Origin: Saccharomycopsis fibuligera x Saccharomycopsis cf. fibuligera
Taxonomy: Eukaryota; Ascomycota; Saccharomycetes; Ascoideales; Saccharomycopsidaceae
Assembly: GCA_001936135.1 (NCBI GenBank)
Contig: CP012811.1
Coordinates: forward strand, 1,240,001-1,304,000
Length of the DNA: 64,000 nt
Reading direction: 5' to 3'
Shown: piece by piece, positions 10,454 to 24,500 of the stretch
Layout: every line of letters starts with the position of its first letter
How positions within the stretch are numbered: position 1 is the stretch's first letter
The notes under the pieces: model-generated
What the model was told of the DNA's origin: nothing
The model's database searches: none
What the model saw: the letters and a program-made list of their open reading frames with translations, nothing else
Position numbers and translations under genes: made by a program

Positions 10454-13400
10454 TTTTGAAAGTTGTATTTTATATTGCTCTTGACACTATTTGTAAATCA
10501 ACTCTAATCAGTTACAAATCGCTACCGGATTCTAAAAAATAGAGCTCAGTAGCTGTTCTTTTTGAAATGTCGAGGAGACCGGTTTCTTGAATGATGTGTA
10601 ATGTTGATATGCACCACATCCCCATGAAAAGAAGGAGAAAAAAATTTGTGCATTGACTAATAGCGCGGGAAAATTTGGATCAGAGCATGACGGAAATTCT
10701 TAGGTAGGGTATCCCCATTTTTCTCCGGTACCGGAGCCTTTTTTGTCCCTTTGGCAGTCAATATTGACATTTGCGCAAATTGCTGCTTTGAAGTACTGAA
10801 GCTGTGACAATATTGAGGTTAGAGACTAAGTTTACATCATTGCTGAGTCGTCGATTTTATAAGGCCCTTTTGAATGTATAATGATAGTAGACCTTTTTTT
10901 TGGAGTTATTTAGATAATGTAGGCTGCAAATTGCTAAAAAAAAAAAAAAGCTCGCTTGTTTCGGAGATTATATTATCTATTTCTTAGAGAGTGGAAATCA
11001 GTCTTGTATCTTCTTGGGGAGTCCTGTTCACAAGGTGTTTGTTGTCTCTCTGTACATCGGCTAAAAACATGAGCTTAAAAAGGGTGAATGTTCGAACTTC
11101 GATTTCAATCAACTATCCTGTGGCTTTTTTGTGGAGATATTGAAGCGGTATATTATCTTTTGAATTATCTTTAAATCAACGCGGATTATTAAAATCTCGA
11201 TTAGAGCCGTTCTGCTTTAGCGGCTTTAGCCTGGACTTAAGAACATCTATCAACGCGCCGAATTAATCAAAGGAGGAAATAGTGCTGGCGATTAGCAATT
11301 TGTGGGGGTTAGTTATCTTTTACCTATATGTCACTTAATGAATACGGCCCATTCAATAGATGTGACGTTTGTGTGCGATACTAGCAGTACTATTAGTTTA
11401 TGAATTCTGAAATCAATTAGATAGTTTACATTGTTGGTCAAATGTTTACCAATTTCCCAAAATAGGCAAATGTAAATAATTAATTAGTAAACAAGAGTGG
11501 CAGCTAGGTAAACTGTCAAAAGTGGCATCCCATTCCCCAAGTTCGTAGTGCCTACCAATTATATAATTGTGTCTCAGAATTTGTGCGAACTTGTTAGCAG
11601 AACTTTGCTTGGGTCAATTTCTAGTGTACTTTCCGCTAAAGCGTACCGCTGTATCCGAGAATACCTTCGTTTCAAGATGTCTGTTATTAAGCGGACAACT
11701 TGCTTTAGTTTCTTTGATGTCATTTATTGTCATTGTTAGCTTATAAGCTATAGTTTATAGCACAATTGTGAAGGACCAGACAAGGACACTTAAATGTACC
11801 CGTAGTGATGTGCTGCCCTTCAAAGGTTACCTGTATGGTGGCCGAGGCTCCCCGAGCTACCAGCTAAAATGCTTCGAACACGAAGGAAAAGACTATGGAG
11901 ATTTTATGAAATTTTATAGCCACTCAAAACGGCAAAACATCCTAATGGCTGAGTTCTGGTACAGGAAAATTGTGCCAAATGGTAAGCTTTAACATTTTAC
12001 GTTTTGACAAACTAGAATAGTTTGTAAACTGAAATGTGGGGCACTCAATCGGAAGAGGCACTTTGCACTTATAATCTACACCCTTGTGCCTAATTACGCC
12101 ACAAACAACAGAATGTGTTTAGAACAGTAAGACAATAACCAGTTTTTCTTGATACATATCATAGAATAATTTGTTTGATAGCTGGTTTTACCATCAATAC
12201 TGTATACTGTACGGATCAATTCATTTAATTTCTTTATAATCAGCGTTGCAATTGGGTGGAGGCCACCTCAGGTGACAGAATCTTCGGCCGAGAAACTTTT
12301 TTACTACATTTAGAAATGTAGATGCTAGCCGTCAAATTTCCGAGAAGACATGCGCTCTCCCATAACCAACTTTGCGTTTTTTTACTCCTTTTGATTGACT
12401 TTCATATAAATCTCTTAAAAGCTGGCGTGTAACTGTATGTATGTAGCAGAAAGCGTACATAGCATTTTTGCTTGCTTGCTTACTTACTAATGGTAGGACA
12501 CCGTCGCCACTAGCCAACGAAGCGCAGTGTTTGTCGTTGTCACAGCGCTGTGCCGCGAGCAAGTCATGAGCAGGAGTTTTTTTTTATTTTTTGATAGCTT
12601 CATGGACAAAAAAAAATATTGGGTTGGATCAACAGGAAAGGTCACTAAAAGGAGTCAAAGAGTGGTAGTATATAGTAATGTTAATACTGTTGGAAAAACT
12701 TCCCCTGATACCTTAAAATAGTGGCTAAGCATAAATCTCTCAACTAAAATGTAGTTTGAGAAAAAGCATTGTGTGTATTGAAGTACCTCAATGCTGAGCT
12801 ACTCTCAATTTTTTTTTCAAAAAAAAAAAAAAAAGATTGACCCCTCTCTGGCCGTCCCACCGATTGAAGATCTGCTACCATCACTCCGCCGCAATATTTG
12901 CAGTATATGTCGCGTTCGGCCATGCACTGCCTGTTGCTAGGCAACGGCAAGAACAAATATAGCCAATGGTCCTCTTTTCCTAATACGGAACTTTTCTTCA
13001 ATGGTCAAAACGCTACAGAAGCAATAATGATTGTTATTTGGCACCATCTCTATTGTTTCTGTGTCTATCTGGAGGTCTAATCTCAAAGCTAAAATATACT
13101 TTCCTTAATATCAGTAATTTTTAGGTTATTGCTTTTTCGTGTTTTGGGAAAATTAGTATATACGCCTTCGATAATCATTTTTGTACAGCGTAAGTCAATT
13201 TATACGTTACAGTGCAAGAGGAAAAAAGGAGTGTAAGCGCACTGCAAAAAATAGCAACAAAGATTGTTATTGATCTCGGCTCATTCTTTTATTAGTTTAT
13301 CAAGATGTTGCGAGAACTGTTTTAGCTGTGTGTTTCTCTCACCACGGAATGACGGGCTGGAACGTTAATTCTTTGCAGGCAGTTTTGTTCATGAAAATTT

Positions 13401-16400
13401 ACTCAACACTGCCGTTTAAATTGGCTGGGTGCACCGCTTGCCATGTGTTATATCAGTAACAGATAACTGTAAATCACCACCTCGAGTTAACAACAAGGCA
13501 ATGGACGTATACATATATATATGACTTTTGTACTGTTACTTTTCACAATGGTAAGCAACGCCATATTTGCAGCACAAGGATGCCATAGTAGCTTGGAGCT
13601 CAGAACAACACGACACAACTGCATCAATCAACAAAAAGTATATAAAACCAAAATAGAAATAAAAGATAGTAATAAAAAGGTAAAAACCCAATGAAAGAAC
13701 TAGCAATATAAAACATCTTTCTGCTATAAATGCAATATCGCATTTAACAAATAGTAATGACAAGTAGCGCTTAGTTGTAAATTATAGTGTATACTTTTTA
13801 AAGCCCATGAGCGGAGAAAAAAAGCCAAATACAGAGAAAGTTAGCATTGCAGCTTGAAAAAAAATTGCATTAGTTTTAAACTGTCAATGGCTAAACGTCG
13901 GTTGTTTGGGGCAAAAAGAGACACGCATCCCGTAGAAGAGCGAGGAATAAATGAAAAATAAAAATGAAAAAATAAAATAATAAAATTAGCTAGAAAAAAA
14001 TTTTTAAACCAATTGGGTATTGGCAACGCAGGACCGTAGGCCAAGAAGTTGCGGCTCTTTGAACCGCATCATGCATGTTTATCTTTAATGTATGTATGCT
14101 ATATAGTGCAGATGTCAAAATGCAGTTACCTGTGCTTATCTGTGTGTGAACCCGCAGTTGTTTTCGCTTAAGATTTACTTCAATGCTGACCGGGGTGGTA
14201 ATATCGAGGATCCTCGAGAGGCACTTTCTCAGCACTAATTTTTTGACATTGTAACTTGTATTGTAGTCTATATTGCTGTTGTACAGGCAATGAAGAAAAG
14301 ACAATAAGTAACTTTGAAGTTTGCTACTTCACACACACACACAAGAGTGAGGAGACAACTACTGTCAAATTCATTATTTGGTTATCACATTTCTAGTAAA
14401 TATACCAGTGCGGAACATCTCGGTAAAACAGAAAGTTTGGTATCTCCCTCGGGAATGAACGGTTTACGATTCTTTGGTAAGTTTGAAAAACCTGCAAGCC
14501 TCAATGAGAATTTACAAAATTCTAGTAAAATTTTTCTATTTCTTTACCTGTTATAACACTGTAACATGTATCCTTGCAGAATGCAGCCCTCAACCAGACA
14601 AAATGGCATTTTTTTCATGATTTAAAATTTTCCATTTGTTGTTATACTTTTAAAGTTTAAGATCACCATTGCAGGGTGAAAAATGTTATTGTTGACATAT
14701 AACGAACTTCTAATCTTATTTGATTGCACGTACTTGTGTTTACACTGTAAAAAGCTTCAAACTTCAGTTCCCAATACCAGAAATATTAAAATTTCATATC
14801 CTATTATTGAATCATTTCTCGCTTAGCTATCTACTTTGATCAACCATACGTTACTTTTGATCGACAATTACCAAACCGTCAGGGGCGTAGCCAAAATAAA
14901 ATCCAATAAATCAAATGAAGTGTGCCTAGAATTTTTGAGTTTTCAACACGCGTATTTTAATTCTCTCCTCCATATAACTAAGGTCTTTTTAAAGTACATT
15001 TTGAGAGCCTTTCAACACAGGTCAGTGCGTGGTGAAAATTTGATTGCTCAGAGCAGCAAGTATTTTCAATGCAATACCATCTGCATTTGTACGTGAGCAT
15101 CAAAACGCGGACTCTGGTACATTAACGAGGATAAATCCACTAATAATACTTTAGGAAGTTATTTACACAAGCGTAAATTGCTACTTTCTTTCTTTTTTTT
15201 TTTTTTTTTTTTTTTTGTCGTTTTGTTCAAATGTTGATGTTTAAAGAAGATTTCACAACATGATGCGTGCGATTCGCAGTTGTGAATTTTCGCAGCAGGC
15301 GGTTGACTAGGGTGATGAGGCAAATGCAACGTATATAGCTAAAATGAAATAAAAAAAAATGGAAAAAAAATTGAAATTGAATACAAGATTCACTCCAACG
15401 TTTTTATGTGGACGAGTCAAATATGATACAAATAAAGAGTTATAGCTTTGGAGGGCTTTTTAATATTAAACTACTCTTTTCGAAAAATTATTTTATCTAT
15501 TTCATCAGAAAAAAAATGATGATGCTAGCGCTTCTGTTTTTAACAACGTAACCCTTCTTTTGCATTTTCTACCAATACAATAGTTAAGCCTGTGATATTA
15601 GCCGAAAGACAATGTAGACAAGCTTATGGCGCAGTATTGATTGTATTTTGCTATTGATGAGAACAATTCTAGATTTTTATTTGAGCAACTTTATTTGGCG
15701 CGTACGCTGCAGCCGTATTGACCGTTAACCGTTGGTAGGTGCGAGAGGCAGAAAAAAAATTTTTAACTACCTGCGCCTCAAATTTTTTTGTGAGTTTCGT
15801 TGAGCTTAGCAAAGGGAAAGGATCAAGAACACGGAAAATATATAGCTTGAGTTTCATAAAATGAAAATTTATTTTATTATTGTGAGTGCAACACCCTATT
15901 AGCAATTATCACTCAGTTACATAAATGGTGTGACAATTTCAAAAAATAATAAATATTCATCAATCCTCAGTAAGACGGTGACTACAGGGAACCGCGCCCA
16001 GTGTACTCCTTTCTTAAAAGCTAGACGATCTCATCTTAACAGAAACTGGAAAAACTAGCGATAGCTTATGTGTGGTTCACGCGCTGCAGCCACCAAAGTG
16101 CTGCAGGGAAAGTTTTTTGCTGTGATCAAAAGACAATCATTTAAGGAACTTGACAATAAATGTTGAGGTGCTGCTGATAATAACAGGTTTGGATAGCTGA
16201 CCTTCATAAAGCTATTGTGTTCTGTATTATAATTCTAGTGGCATGTAGGCCGGCTTTTTATTCTTCAATTGGCTATTATTCTCTCAGTTTCTGCGTCGAT
16301 AGGTCATCAAAACTGAGATGGGCGGCACTAAGGATTTTCAGGTCCTAACTTGCACGTATGGAAATAAGGTTTTCGCTTACGCGTAGCGCAGCGATCGTCG

Positions 16401-19400
16401 TTTCCCAATAAGGAAAGGTTGCTTTGTTTGTGCATAATATGTTTCGGCTTATGTCAGCGATAACATCTTGCAAATCACTGATATCTGCTGCTCCCAAATG
16501 TGTTGACAGCTTCTTCATATTTTATTTGCTGATATTTATTTTGGGGCAACCAGCAGGAAATCACAAATTTTCGTAGAGAGCTATTCCTAGCTGGTTTTGA
16601 ATTTTTGATGTTTTTACGGGAATCTGAACTAAGATTAATAGCATTTTGTCTCTCAGCAGAAATAGCTCATTCTGCTTGAAATTGTCAAGTATAACGATCT
16701 ATTCTTAGATTAATGTCCCTATTTCACCGAGAAAAATAAGACTTGGTCTTTTTCTCATTTTCTTTTCTAACGCCGTTCATACGTTCATATACGCTATCCC
16801 CCAAAAAAAAGTATTTCCCCGAGTTTCAGCTAGCGCACTTCTTAGTGCTACTGATTGATCGCCATTTGCTATTACTAGTTCAGAAAATTCAAAAGCATAG
16901 CAAGTCCAGCTATTTACTGCCTTTGTCATTATCTCCTAAATGGTAGCAGTTGGTGATCCAACCTTTAAGTGGGACCTAATACTTGGCAGTTTTTAATAAA
17001 ATATCGGCTTGGTGTTTAAACATGCTATTGTCATTATTATTATCATACGCTGCGCGCAGGTTGATGTCAGGCATCTTTTTTTTTGTCACAAAGCACTCGC
17101 CCTATTATTTACAACACTGATCAGCGTGCAACTACGCCTTTCATTTCAATGATTTGATTTCTGCTTTTAAAAATGTAACTTTATTGGCGTAGTTGTTGAA
17201 AATTATTTGGTACCGGTATCAACATGCTGATATTCCCAACCAGGTCAAGCCTTATTGAAGATTTTCGGTCACTATGTGGCATACCCAGATCCTGGTGACG
17301 AAATACATTATGCCTTGAAGTGTTGTTGGTCTATAATAGTATATGCGTATATATACGGACTAGCTAACCCAAATTTTGTTAGTGGGAACGGTGCTAAGAC
17401 AAAAGAACAAGTTAAGAGGTGTGCCACCAATTCCGCATATGCTACTAATCCTGTTTTGTAATTTACGCAGTTAATTCATTGTGCCGATTTGACTAATTAA
17501 TTGATTAATTAATTATCCAGTTAGTCTACCGTTCCATGAGCAATATTAGGAAAAAATACGGAGCGAAATCACCACTTAGTCTGCTATATATAGCGGAATT
17601 GGATCCATTTATTTCACTGCAACCACCTTAATTAAGTAAAAAAACGTTTGCGTACTTCATGATAATTGAGCAAATTGCAGCACCGTTGTCACGGTTCGTG
17701 ATTATCAAGTTCTGGTAATTGTGTTTGGGCATGATTACGTATAATTAATTTACTGAATTCGTTCATAGCTCCTGTATAAATAACGAAAAGATGTTTTTTT
17801 CAAACATATAGTATCGTCATTAGAAGCTAGTAGAGCTCTTGCTAGCTAGTGGTCTTCTCTATTCAAAACACTGAGTGACTTAGCCACGCTACGTAGCGCG
17901 ATTTCAAACCATTTATACACGAACGGCGCGTGTCCGTCCATATCCCAGTCAAAGTCTGGCATACGCATTTTATACAATGTCCCCGTTTCATGCTACCTCT
18001 TGGCTAGAATCCAGTTAGCCACCGAATCTAGGTAGCGTTATGATAGCAACAATTGTATTGATAGCAGGCATCGTATTTCAGGAATCTACATTCACGACTG
18101 TAGCATCCCCCTTCTCTCATTGACGTCAAAGTGCAATTTTTTGTCGCTATGGATAACCAATCCTTTCCCTGCCAATTTTCTTGCTCCTCAAAATCCAAAT
18201 CAGCGTGTTAATTAAACGGGTATCGCATGCAATTAAATGTAGTTTCCATCACCGTCACTATCTTGCTTCATTACCGTCTTTGTATTTATGTAATTTACCT
18301 CAAAATTGATTCATGTATTTGTAATTTATGTCTTTGTGAGAACAGAGATCCAAAATTAGAAAGGCAGTGTTTGTGAGCAGAGAGTACAATACTACAACAT
18401 GATTCTCTAGGGTCAATTAAGCACTATTTGAATATTATTGCTGTAGGTGTATAAGTTTATATTTTTATGTTTGAGTCCTGTTGAATCTAAACAAGATAAA
18501 TCTCGGAAGTAGTGGAATATGTTCTAAAACTGGCATTTTTGGGCTGACCTATATGATAATAACAACTGTAGCTGTATGTAATTTGAATAAATATAACAAG
18601 AGTAAACTATAAATGCTCTTCAAAGCTGCTATGCTGTGATTTGCAACGGTAAATTAAAATTGATTAGATGTCTGTTAATTACGTTGTTTGTTACTGATCC
18701 ACTAAACAACAAATAATAAGTTTAATGGTCAACTACCAATAAAATAAATTTCATGGGTTAATATGTAGTCAAGTGATTCTGGTTCACAATGATGGAACTA
18801 TCATTTTTCTTGCACTAGAATCACACCCATACACAAAAAACGGTAATCTGATACAATATCCTGTTTAAGATTGTAATTTAAATACACTGCACTGCATATA
18901 CTCATAGTAAAAAAGCTTTTTTTACAAGTGCTGAAATTTTTAAGTGACAGTTGTTCGTTAAATATTAACTTATTTAAATCGAATGAGTGAACAGCAATTG
19001 ATGAGAATTAAAAATTAAGTATTCGGCAGTTAAACTGAAAAGAAAATGAACGAAACAGAAAATATTAAAAAAAAAAAAAAAAAAAAAAAGCGCACACATA
19101 AAAAAACTAAAACCTTCGATTAGATGATTGATATCCGCCAACACAATCACCACCACATTGAATGTGAAACAAAACAAAATAAGTGAAAAAGGAAAACAAT
19201 GGAAAAAAGAACAAATTGGAACTAAATGGGAATCATGACTGAACAAAACGTAAAAAAGGAAAAAGCAATATTTAAGCTTGATAATTAAGTGATCAAGTAG
19301 GGTCGAAACAAGTGCAAACAAAACGAAACGTAAAAGCACAGATGATAGGAATGAGAAAAAAAAGTGCTGAAGAAACCAAATGAAAAACAAGTAAAAGGAG

Positions 19401-19485
19401 AAGGGGGAAGGAAAAATAATATAAAAAAAATTGAAAAAAAAACTCTATTGTCATCTATAATAATTGTGATCATAATCTTCGTTTA
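10454..19485. other. 9.0 kb region without a supportable protein gene
   Basis: This is the largest gap in the window, lying upstream of the asparaginase gene and downstream of MIH1. No ATG-initiated frame on either strand exceeds about 85 residues, and the longer open stretches are phenylalanine-rich shadows of poly-A/T tracts (18974-19390). I found no tRNA B box and no obvious U1, U2, U4, U5, U6, SRP or RNase P hallmark. Minor features are a (CA)n run near 14330-14343, a poly-T run near 15187-15216, an imperfect palindrome at 17491-17526 and a poly-A run near 19070-19090. Candidates are a regional centromere, a long non-coding RNA or an unusually large promoter; nothing in the bases decides between them. 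Confidence 0.6.
17491..17526. repeat. AT-rich palindrome within the large gap
   Basis: GACTAA at 17491-17496 is matched by TTAGTC at 17521-17526. Between them is a run of TTAATTAATT-type self-complementary sequence. It could form a hairpin or cruciform. No function is implied by the sequence. Confidence 0.5.
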
Positions 19486-21580
19486 TCATTTTCTTCTGAT
19501 AGTAGGGGAATCAATGCATAAATCAATGTTTGATAATGAATTTTTGTTAGCCAACAAATGAAATGAAGTAACCTCGGTTTCACTTTCGCTGTCAGAAGTC
19601 TCAGGATACTTAGAAAATAGCTTGTTACTGTCGTCATTATATTCGTCATCTTCATCATATTCACTAGGCGACAGTTTTTTGTTTTTCTCCTCTAAAATAT
19701 CCGCGAAGCTTTTCTGCAATAAGGATTCAGAATTAGTACATTCAGATAATCTTCTTTGAAATGCAGGTTGGGTGCTCAATTCACCTTTCAAAGGGAACTT
19801 AAAGCTTGTTTGAATTGATGAAGAAAAAGATGAGAACGATGAAGTGGCCATTGTGCTTCCATCTTCTGCAATCTCTTCTTCAGCAGTTTTTTCATTGATA
19901 AGTAATCTATTAGTTTCAAATGAAGAAAAAACATTGTTAGTTACTAGTGTATTGTGTCTTCTGTGTCTATTGAGAATTTTTCTTGTGGAGTTAGAAATGC
20001 TAGGAGTGGATGCTAAGTTGGTGGTAAGGCTAGTGTTGTTGTTGATAGTAGGGGAAGCGCATGGATTTGAAGTTGAATCGGTAAAAGTGAGAGATGCAGT
20101 TGATTTGCTGGTCAAGCTTGGCATTAATTGATTGGTAGAGTTGCTGTTGATGCTGCTGTTATTGCTGGTTGAACCAAAATGGAAAGATGAGGCTTTAGTC
20201 AAGGTTTTCTTGTGATCTTCTCTAAACTTATCCATTTTGATCTCACAAGTCAGCTTGAATTTAGCATCATTCATTTCAACATAGCATTGCGGGAAGCATC
20301 TTGAAGCATGTAAGTTAAAGAAACTTTTGTAACCTCCCTCAAGAACAACAATGTTTGGAAAGTTCAAATATGGATAGTTTTCCTTATTGATGATTCTATC
20401 ACATTTACGTAAATGTAAAGCCATATGTGGTCCTCTGTAACTAGAAAACTCACAGTGGAACACCATCAAAGTTCTTATATTTTGTTCGAGGCAAGAGCTT
20501 TCTTGTCCACCAGAATTGGCAACGTAATGATTCAAAAACGTTTCTTCTAGTTGTTGTTGGCTATTAATATTCATAGAGCCATTGATGTGACCACCTTGGT
20601 ACTCATACTCGAATCTGCAATCAACAATATGAATTTTATCAAAATATTGCTTGAAATTGCCATCAAGGAGCTCAACCAAAGTGTTCACAGTGATTCTAGG
20701 TATGGTATCACTTTTGATATAGAATGTCAGTATTTGGGATTTTTTCAAATATGAGTCTTCAACCATAAATTCATCATCAATAGGAGTGGTTGTGGTCGAC
20801 TTTGCACCTTTGCTTATAGTATTGTTTGAGTTTAATTCATTTGGATTGTAATACATGGAATGAATTCTTCTTACTGGTCTTCTCACTGGCCTTCTTTGCA
20901 ATGGACTACTAATTTCATCTCTGCATGGACTGCCAATGTCACTTATGTCATTCAAAGCATTAACATTATTTTTTTTGCCTAATGGTGTTGGCACACAGTA
21001 ATCATCCAAGTCGTCAACATCAACAGAGGCAAGATCATCGAGGCTGTTCTTATTGGCATTCTGCTGTTGTCTGGCTAAAGAAAATTTCAAGCCATTTTTA
21101 TTGAGATTTAGACTATCAAATTTGAAGTTTAGCAAAACATTGTTCGTGTTATTGGTGTTATTACTGCTAGATAAAAATGTAGACTTAGTTCTACGAAGAG
21201 TGTTCTTTTTGTGAAAGGAGTTTGATCTAGAGTGATTCTTGGAAACGAATGAAGGCTGACTGGTCTTTGTTACCAATTTTGAGTTTTTTGAAGGCGATAT
21301 TTTCTTTTCGTCGTCACAATGCCCATTATTGTTGTTGTTATTGCTGGTAAAATGTTTGGTTCTATAAAAAAAAATGTTAGTACCACGGCTAGAATACAGC
21401 ACATAAGCCAGCGGATCAACAAGGCAGATTATAGGGGAAGGGCACATCTGATTTTACCATTGACGAAAAATGACGAAAAAAATTTCAAAAGAAAAAACAA
21501 ACATACTTTGGAATGCAGAATGATTTGGGTATTGGAGAACCAAAATTGAATGGAGAAAAAGAGTTATTTTCGGTAAACAT
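19486..21580 (-). CDS. MIH1: Cdc25-type dual-specificity phosphatase Mih1, two exons
   Basis: Removes the inhibitory phosphate from Cdk1 at the G2/M transition. The C-terminal half carries a rhodanese/Cdc25 fold: the VDCRFEYEYQGGHI motif, then the active-site loop HCEFSSYRGP (CX5R; catalytic Cys328 and Arg334 of the spliced protein), then the LEGGYKSFF segment. The coding sequence is two exons, 21580-21507 and 21361-19486. Exon 1 begins with an ATG (MFTENNSFSPF...) and ends at a GTATGT donor. The junction restores a lysine codon and continues in frame, giving 649 aa. An ATG at 21447 inside the intron also opens this frame, but its first 28 residues would be intron sequence. The N-terminal 230 residues and the tail are Asn/Ser-rich and disordered, with basic RRPVRRPVRR near residue 185, suited to regulation by phosphorylation. 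Both flanks are very large gene-free gaps. Confidence 0.92.
21362..21506 (-). other. Spliceosomal intron of MIH1
   Basis: On the minus strand the donor is GTATGT (21506-21501), the branch site is an exact TACTAAC (21382-21376) and the acceptor is ATAG ending at 21362, after a T-rich run. The branch-to-acceptor distance is short, about 14 nt. Length is 145 nt and phase 2. Removing it joins exon 1 in frame to the Asn-rich start of exon 2. Confidence 0.9.
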
Positions 21581-24500
21581 TGATAAAAAAGAATGTAAAA
21601 ATCAAGAAAGATTTGAAATTAAAAAGGTTGAGGAAAACGAGTGGAAAAGATTAATACAACAACAAAGGGTAAAGAACGTAAGAAAATAAAAACCCAAACG
21701 AAAACTCTGAACAGCTCACTAGAATAACTGGGCGAGCAATTGTTATTCAGAGAATAAGAAAAGTAACGATAGTGGGTAATGATATACAAAAGATAAAGGG
21801 ATAAAGAAAAGCTTCAAGTATAAGTTATAGAGAGCTCAGGGAGAAGAAAAAAAGCAGCAGCAAATACAAGAATATAAAAAGACTTGACCTAAGGACAAGT
21901 TGTGGGATTAGCAAGTGAAACACCCTGCAGCACCAGCAGCCATTGCGCTTCGTGCTGTGCTGCGACGCATTACTACGCACGTTTGATGCTTTTTGGAAAA
22001 AAAACGTAAACATGCAAAAGAATACATGCAGTGCGTCGATTACCAAGTGGTGACCCAGTAAGCGCGGTTGTTAAGTGGCGGTGCGTATGGGGCACTCTCT
22101 CGCAGTGGTTCAATTTGTGCGTGTTTTTGTGCGCAGTCCTGGCCCACACATAAAAATGAGTGCACTGTATCGTTGTCAAGTGGCACGCCTTGTAGCTGGG
22201 ATGGCAGTTGAGGCACTGGGAAGTTGAGTCCACGACGGGCGTTTCATTGATCTTTGAGCTTGCGGAGTGTTACCGCTCTAGACTATAAGCCAGCACAGCA
22301 GTTAATCAGTGGCTATAGTGGCTATAATGGCTATAGTTTCTCGATTGCAATACTGAGAAAAAAAGGATAGTCAGACTCAAATAAAATGATGGCTAATATT
22401 GCTGTCATAGACATATATGCCCAAGTGTATAGAGCCCTAATTGATAATTAATTATTCTGTGAACATATAATATATGCTGTAACATAACCTTAAATCATTT
22501 TTCCTACTTCTTTTTATTTTCTTGCTTTTCTTAGCCTTTAGTGTTCCCAAAACAAATATCTTCCCCCATCGCGATATGTTTGTACATAAATCATAGTAAC
22601 AAAGCTTTTCCTATTAAGGAAAAACGTATGCCGGCAAGGCATCATGGGACCTTAATTTATGGACAGTAATCAATTACAATGCGCTTTGATGTTTATTTTC
22701 TACTTTCAATAATCCCTGTTTGACATGTCTTCTATTTCAGTAAAACAGAGAATAAATATTTTTGTACACTTAAACTTCAAAGGCAAAATAAATTAAAACA
22801 GTAGAGAAAATAAAATAGTGCTATATTTTCCTTTTTGTGGGTGGTCCCTTATATTTGGGCTTTCTGAAACTTCACTATAATTGGTGGACTAAGTCGGCCG
22901 CCCGGTGATCTTTGAGATCTTACCCCGTCTTGCACGATAGGAGATCACCATACATTAAATTTGAGAGAGTTATCCCTGGAAGGTTGTCAGTGCTACTTCA
23001 GAAATCAAGCTTTCAAGCAAGCAATTATAAATTAACGATTGTCCACTATTTAACACCCATCTAAATCGGCGATTCCCATGTTTTACCATTCATATATACT
23101 GTATTTAAAAAGAGTTAGTTTGATACGTTGCGGAGAACGGCTTCCGAGTACAATTTCTCCAGAGGAATAGCTATATTGTGTTATTGATAATCAATATAGA
23201 GCTTTCACATTGCTGTATGGTTCCTTAATCTGTAGCTCTTGGTTACGTAAATAAGTAAATTATGATGGATAATGGGCATATAAATTATTTGTGTGCCAAT
23301 ATCAAGCCTGTTACCAGTTATGGTGGACCGCAATATGAATATCCAAACAATCAAACTGTAAGGAAAGATCCAAATGAGTAAATTCTGGCTCTTTTGGGCT
23401 TCACCCTCCAAACGAAACTAAAAAAATATTATCCAAACAGCAAGAAAATATTCACCCAGTGCAGACTCTGTTATTGGAGAGTGTAATTATTGCTTTTAAG
23501 TTTTTAATACCTCTAGGCAAGCTGCTATCTTTGCACTCACCGACACCATACAAACCGCGCCGCTATATCATTCCCTCATCTACCCTGCCAAATTATTTCC
23601 AAACTAGTCTTGCAAACAAATAAAAAATTATTTGCAGTGCTCTGAATAACTCTTAAAAAAAACTCACATTTAACTTTTGTGGTGAAATGTTGGTGTAGTA
23701 GCTCAAAAAATAAATCAACAAAGGTGACTTTTCTGTCAAGTATTTCTTTCTTGAATTTCATTTGCAAAGAGACATACAGCCTGAATGAAAGGCCAATAAT
23801 ATAGTTTCACCATCATATCATTGGTCAAAGTGTCTTTGCGTGTGACTTTTGGTCAAGTTGATATGATGCAGTTTTTCAATTGAGACAGTCATATATGACG
23901 TTGTAACAATAGTGACGGGTGTCATGACGCCCGTTGTAGGTGACAGTTAGAGCAAACGCGATAGACTTACAGGCAAAGTATGTTTTTCTCAGAGGCATCA
24001 CACAAATAAAACTTATAAGCCTAACGCATTTCGGAAAACGAAATCGAACGTCTATTTTCCTCATCTATAGAATCCATAGACTAAACTACTATATCGACAA
24101 GAGGTGAGCCCGCTTTACCTGTACGGCAACTATCCAACTCAAGAAACGGTTTCATTGATAATTATACTGCCCAATCGAGCCATATTCATGTAGTACGGTT
24201 AATCGAAAGCATTCTGTATCAGCTCATAAATTGAACAGTACTTATTTGACCAAAAGCGTTCCGGGTGTGTTCTTGTTATGAAGTTTGAACTGTGCGTTAT
24301 GCAAGAATCTACGTGGCTTGAAGCAAGTGAAGCTGGAAAAACAATAACGGTGCAGCAAGCACAAACTCTAAATCCAGCTTTTGCGGAATAAAATCTCAGC
24401 GCGAACAAACACTACTTTAAACCCTAAATTACACGTTTAATCCTTCTTTTTTATATTTATATCTTTCATTCCTTACAATTGAAAACAGAAACTCGTTTTT

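Noticed and set aside
13990-14304. 104-aa minus-strand frame in the large gap
   Set aside because: No ATG at the start, only a short internal one, and no recognisable features.
18974-19390. 138-aa phenylalanine-rich frame on the minus strand
   Set aside because: It lies in the T-rich 3' flank of MIH1, has no ATG at its start and is low-complexity; not a membrane protein.
22905-22952. Inverted repeat GGTGATCT/AGATCACC with tRNA-like length loop
   Set aside because: No A/B boxes or cloverleaf; treated as a chance hairpin in intergenic DNA.
24020-24050. TTTTCCGAAATGCG, resembling the core of a point-centromere CDEIII
   Set aside because: The adjoining 80-160 bp is not extremely AT-rich and no CDEI-like element is in place, so it looks like a chance match.
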